DNA of 7,583 bases from Betaproteobacteria bacterium UBA7395 (GTDB taxonomy: Bacteria; Pseudomonadota; Gammaproteobacteria; Burkholderiales; Rhodocyclaceae). The position numbers and the translations under genes are program-made. The notes below the pieces were generated by a model, which saw nothing but the letters and a program-made list of their open reading frames with translations, ran no database searches and was not told where the DNA came from. Of the stretch, positions 7,081 to 7,583 are shown in pieces (within the stretch, counting starts at the first letter, position 1; each line of letters opens with the position of its first letter). The DNA lies in contig DKNF01000201.1 of the NCBI GenBank assembly GCA_002470165.1, positions 1 to 7,583 of the forward strand, read 5' to 3'.

Positions 7081-7136
7081 GTGGATTCTCCCTGTTTCGG
7101 GATATCGTATCAGAGTTGCTTGGTATTACCTTCGGC
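7081..7136. other. 56-bp intergenic gap, no clear promoter or terminator
   Basis: This is the only gap of note on the minus strand, between the transporter stop and the giant regulator start. It is less GC-rich than its flanks. On the minus strand there is a weak -10-like TACGAT at 7104-7109 without a convincing -35 box, and a small GGTA-T-TACC inverted repeat at 7122-7130. There is no hairpin followed by T-run. Either a weak or activator-dependent promoter sits here or the block is co-transcribed with the transporter gene. Confidence 0.3.
7088..7093 (-). promoter_or_regulatory. Ribosome binding site of the giant regulator gene
   Basis: On the minus strand AGGGAG ends 7 bases before the ATG at 7080. 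It is a strong Shine-Dalgarno match and fixes this ATG as the start; the protein begins directly with the first strand of the CheB fold (SVAIAGIGASAGG), as expected for a CheB domain without receiver. Confidence 0.75.
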
Positions 7137-7583
7137 TTAGGAAAAAGTTCCCGAGGCCCGCTGCCGCAGGGCCAGCCCTTCGTTGAAGATCAGTGCGAAC
7201 AGGACCAGTCCGCCACCGGCCAGCACGCTCACGGCGGGCTGTTCGCCGGCCCACAGCCAGGCCCAGGCAACGCCGAAAATGACTTCGAGCAGCGCCAGCA
7301 GGGCGATTTCCGGGGCAGGCAGGACACGCGTCAGGCGAACCACCAGCAGGCAGGGGATGGCCAGTTGCACGACACCGAGCAAGGCCAGCAGGCCGAGATC
7401 ATGGGTCGTTGCCTGCAACGGCCAGGCCAGCGGCAGGGTGCACAAGGCCGACAGCACGGCGCCGATGAGCACGGCCGGCAGCATGTCCGGCCCGGCATCG
7501 CCCCCCTGACCGGTCTTCTGCAGCAGGGTCCAGTTGACCGCCGCCGCCAGGGGGACCGCGCAGGCCACCAGCGAACCGAGCAG
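7137..7583 (-). CDS. EamA/DMT-superfamily transporter (3' part only)
   Basis: The frame is open from the right edge to a TAA at 7137-7139 and shows the last 148 residues of a hydrophobic membrane protein. About five hydrophobic segments are visible: LGSLVACAVPLAAAVNWTLL, the LPAVLIGAVLSALCTLPLAW stretch, LGLLALLGVVQLAIPCLLVV, a stretch from EIALLALLEVIFGVAWAWLW, and the final VSVLAGGGLVLFALIFNEG. The segment PAPEIALLALLEVIFGVAWAWLWAGEQP is broken here only for description: PAPEIALLALLEVIFG is the family hallmark of the second EamA repeat (helices 8-9), followed by the GEQP turn. Full-length relatives have about 280-300 residues, so this is about half. The internal GTG at 7568 is not taken as a start because coding similarity continues upstream of it. 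The substrate cannot be deduced. It lies 56 bp upstream of the giant regulator on the same strand, so read-through is possible, but a functional link is not evident. Confidence 0.85.
   Translation of the reverse strand: MLGSLVACAVPLAAAVNWTLLQKTGQGGDAGPDMLPAVLIGAVLSALCTLPLAWPLQATTHDLGLLALLGVVQLAIPCLLVVRLTRVLPAPEIALLALLEVIFGVAWAWLWAGEQPAVSVLAGGGLVLFALIFNEGLALRQRASGTFS

Noticed and set aside
7104..7109. TACGAT as the -10 box of a promoter for the giant regulator
   Set aside because: It matches the consensus at only four of six positions and no -35-like hexamer lies at 16-18 bases upstream, so it is not called as a promoter.
5503..7140. Long open frame on the + strand opposite the giant regulator (545 codons)
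   Set aside because: It is antisense to the CheB-CheR coding region, is rich in Gln, Arg and His as mirror frames of GC-rich genes are, and shows no recognisable family, while the minus strand has clear catalytic motifs throughout.
7137..7568. Small complete transporter starting at the GTG at 7568
   Set aside because: The frame is open to the window edge and the hydrophobic helix continues upstream, so this is the tail of a longer EamA protein cut by the window.

Overview
The window is GC-rich (by eye a little over 60% G+C) and almost entirely coding. The gene families point to a Gram-negative proteobacterium. The mix of a CheB-CheR-PAS-GGDEF-EAL hybrid, a bacteriophytochrome and a NodT-type outer-membrane factor would fit a betaproteobacterium, perhaps of the Rhodocyclales type. 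That placement is inference and cannot be confirmed from the window.

Layout from left to right: (1) the 3' end of an RND-efflux outer-membrane factor gene on the + strand, cut by the left edge and ending at 584; (2) after a 14-bp convergent gap, a heme oxygenase gene (bphO-like, 599-1165, - strand); (3) a bacteriophytochrome gene (1158-2621, - strand) that encodes only the PAS-GAF-PHY photosensory core and stops where an output domain would normally start; (4) a 1488-aa giant signalling gene (2614-7080, - strand) with the order CheB, CheR, PAS, heptad coiled coil, PAS, PAS, PAS, GGDEF, EAL; (5) after a 56-bp gap, the 3' part of an EamA/DMT-family transporter gene (7137 to the right edge, - strand).

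The core of the window is a three-gene block read right to left: giant regulator, then phytochrome, then heme oxygenase. Each downstream gene starts with GTG inside the end of the gene before it, and both overlaps are exactly 8 bp, so translational coupling is likely. Heme oxygenase makes biliverdin, the phytochrome binds it through Cys9, and the phytochrome has no output domain of its own. The simplest reading is a split light sensor. What is often a fused PAS-GAF-PHY-GGDEF-EAL protein in other bacteria is here divided into a free photosensory subunit and a separate c-di-GMP enzyme that also carries methylesterase and methyltransferase domains. That the phytochrome acts on the giant protein in trans is a hypothesis from gene order and domain content, not something the sequence proves. 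No RNA genes, CRISPR arrays, insertion sequences or clear intrinsic terminators were seen.
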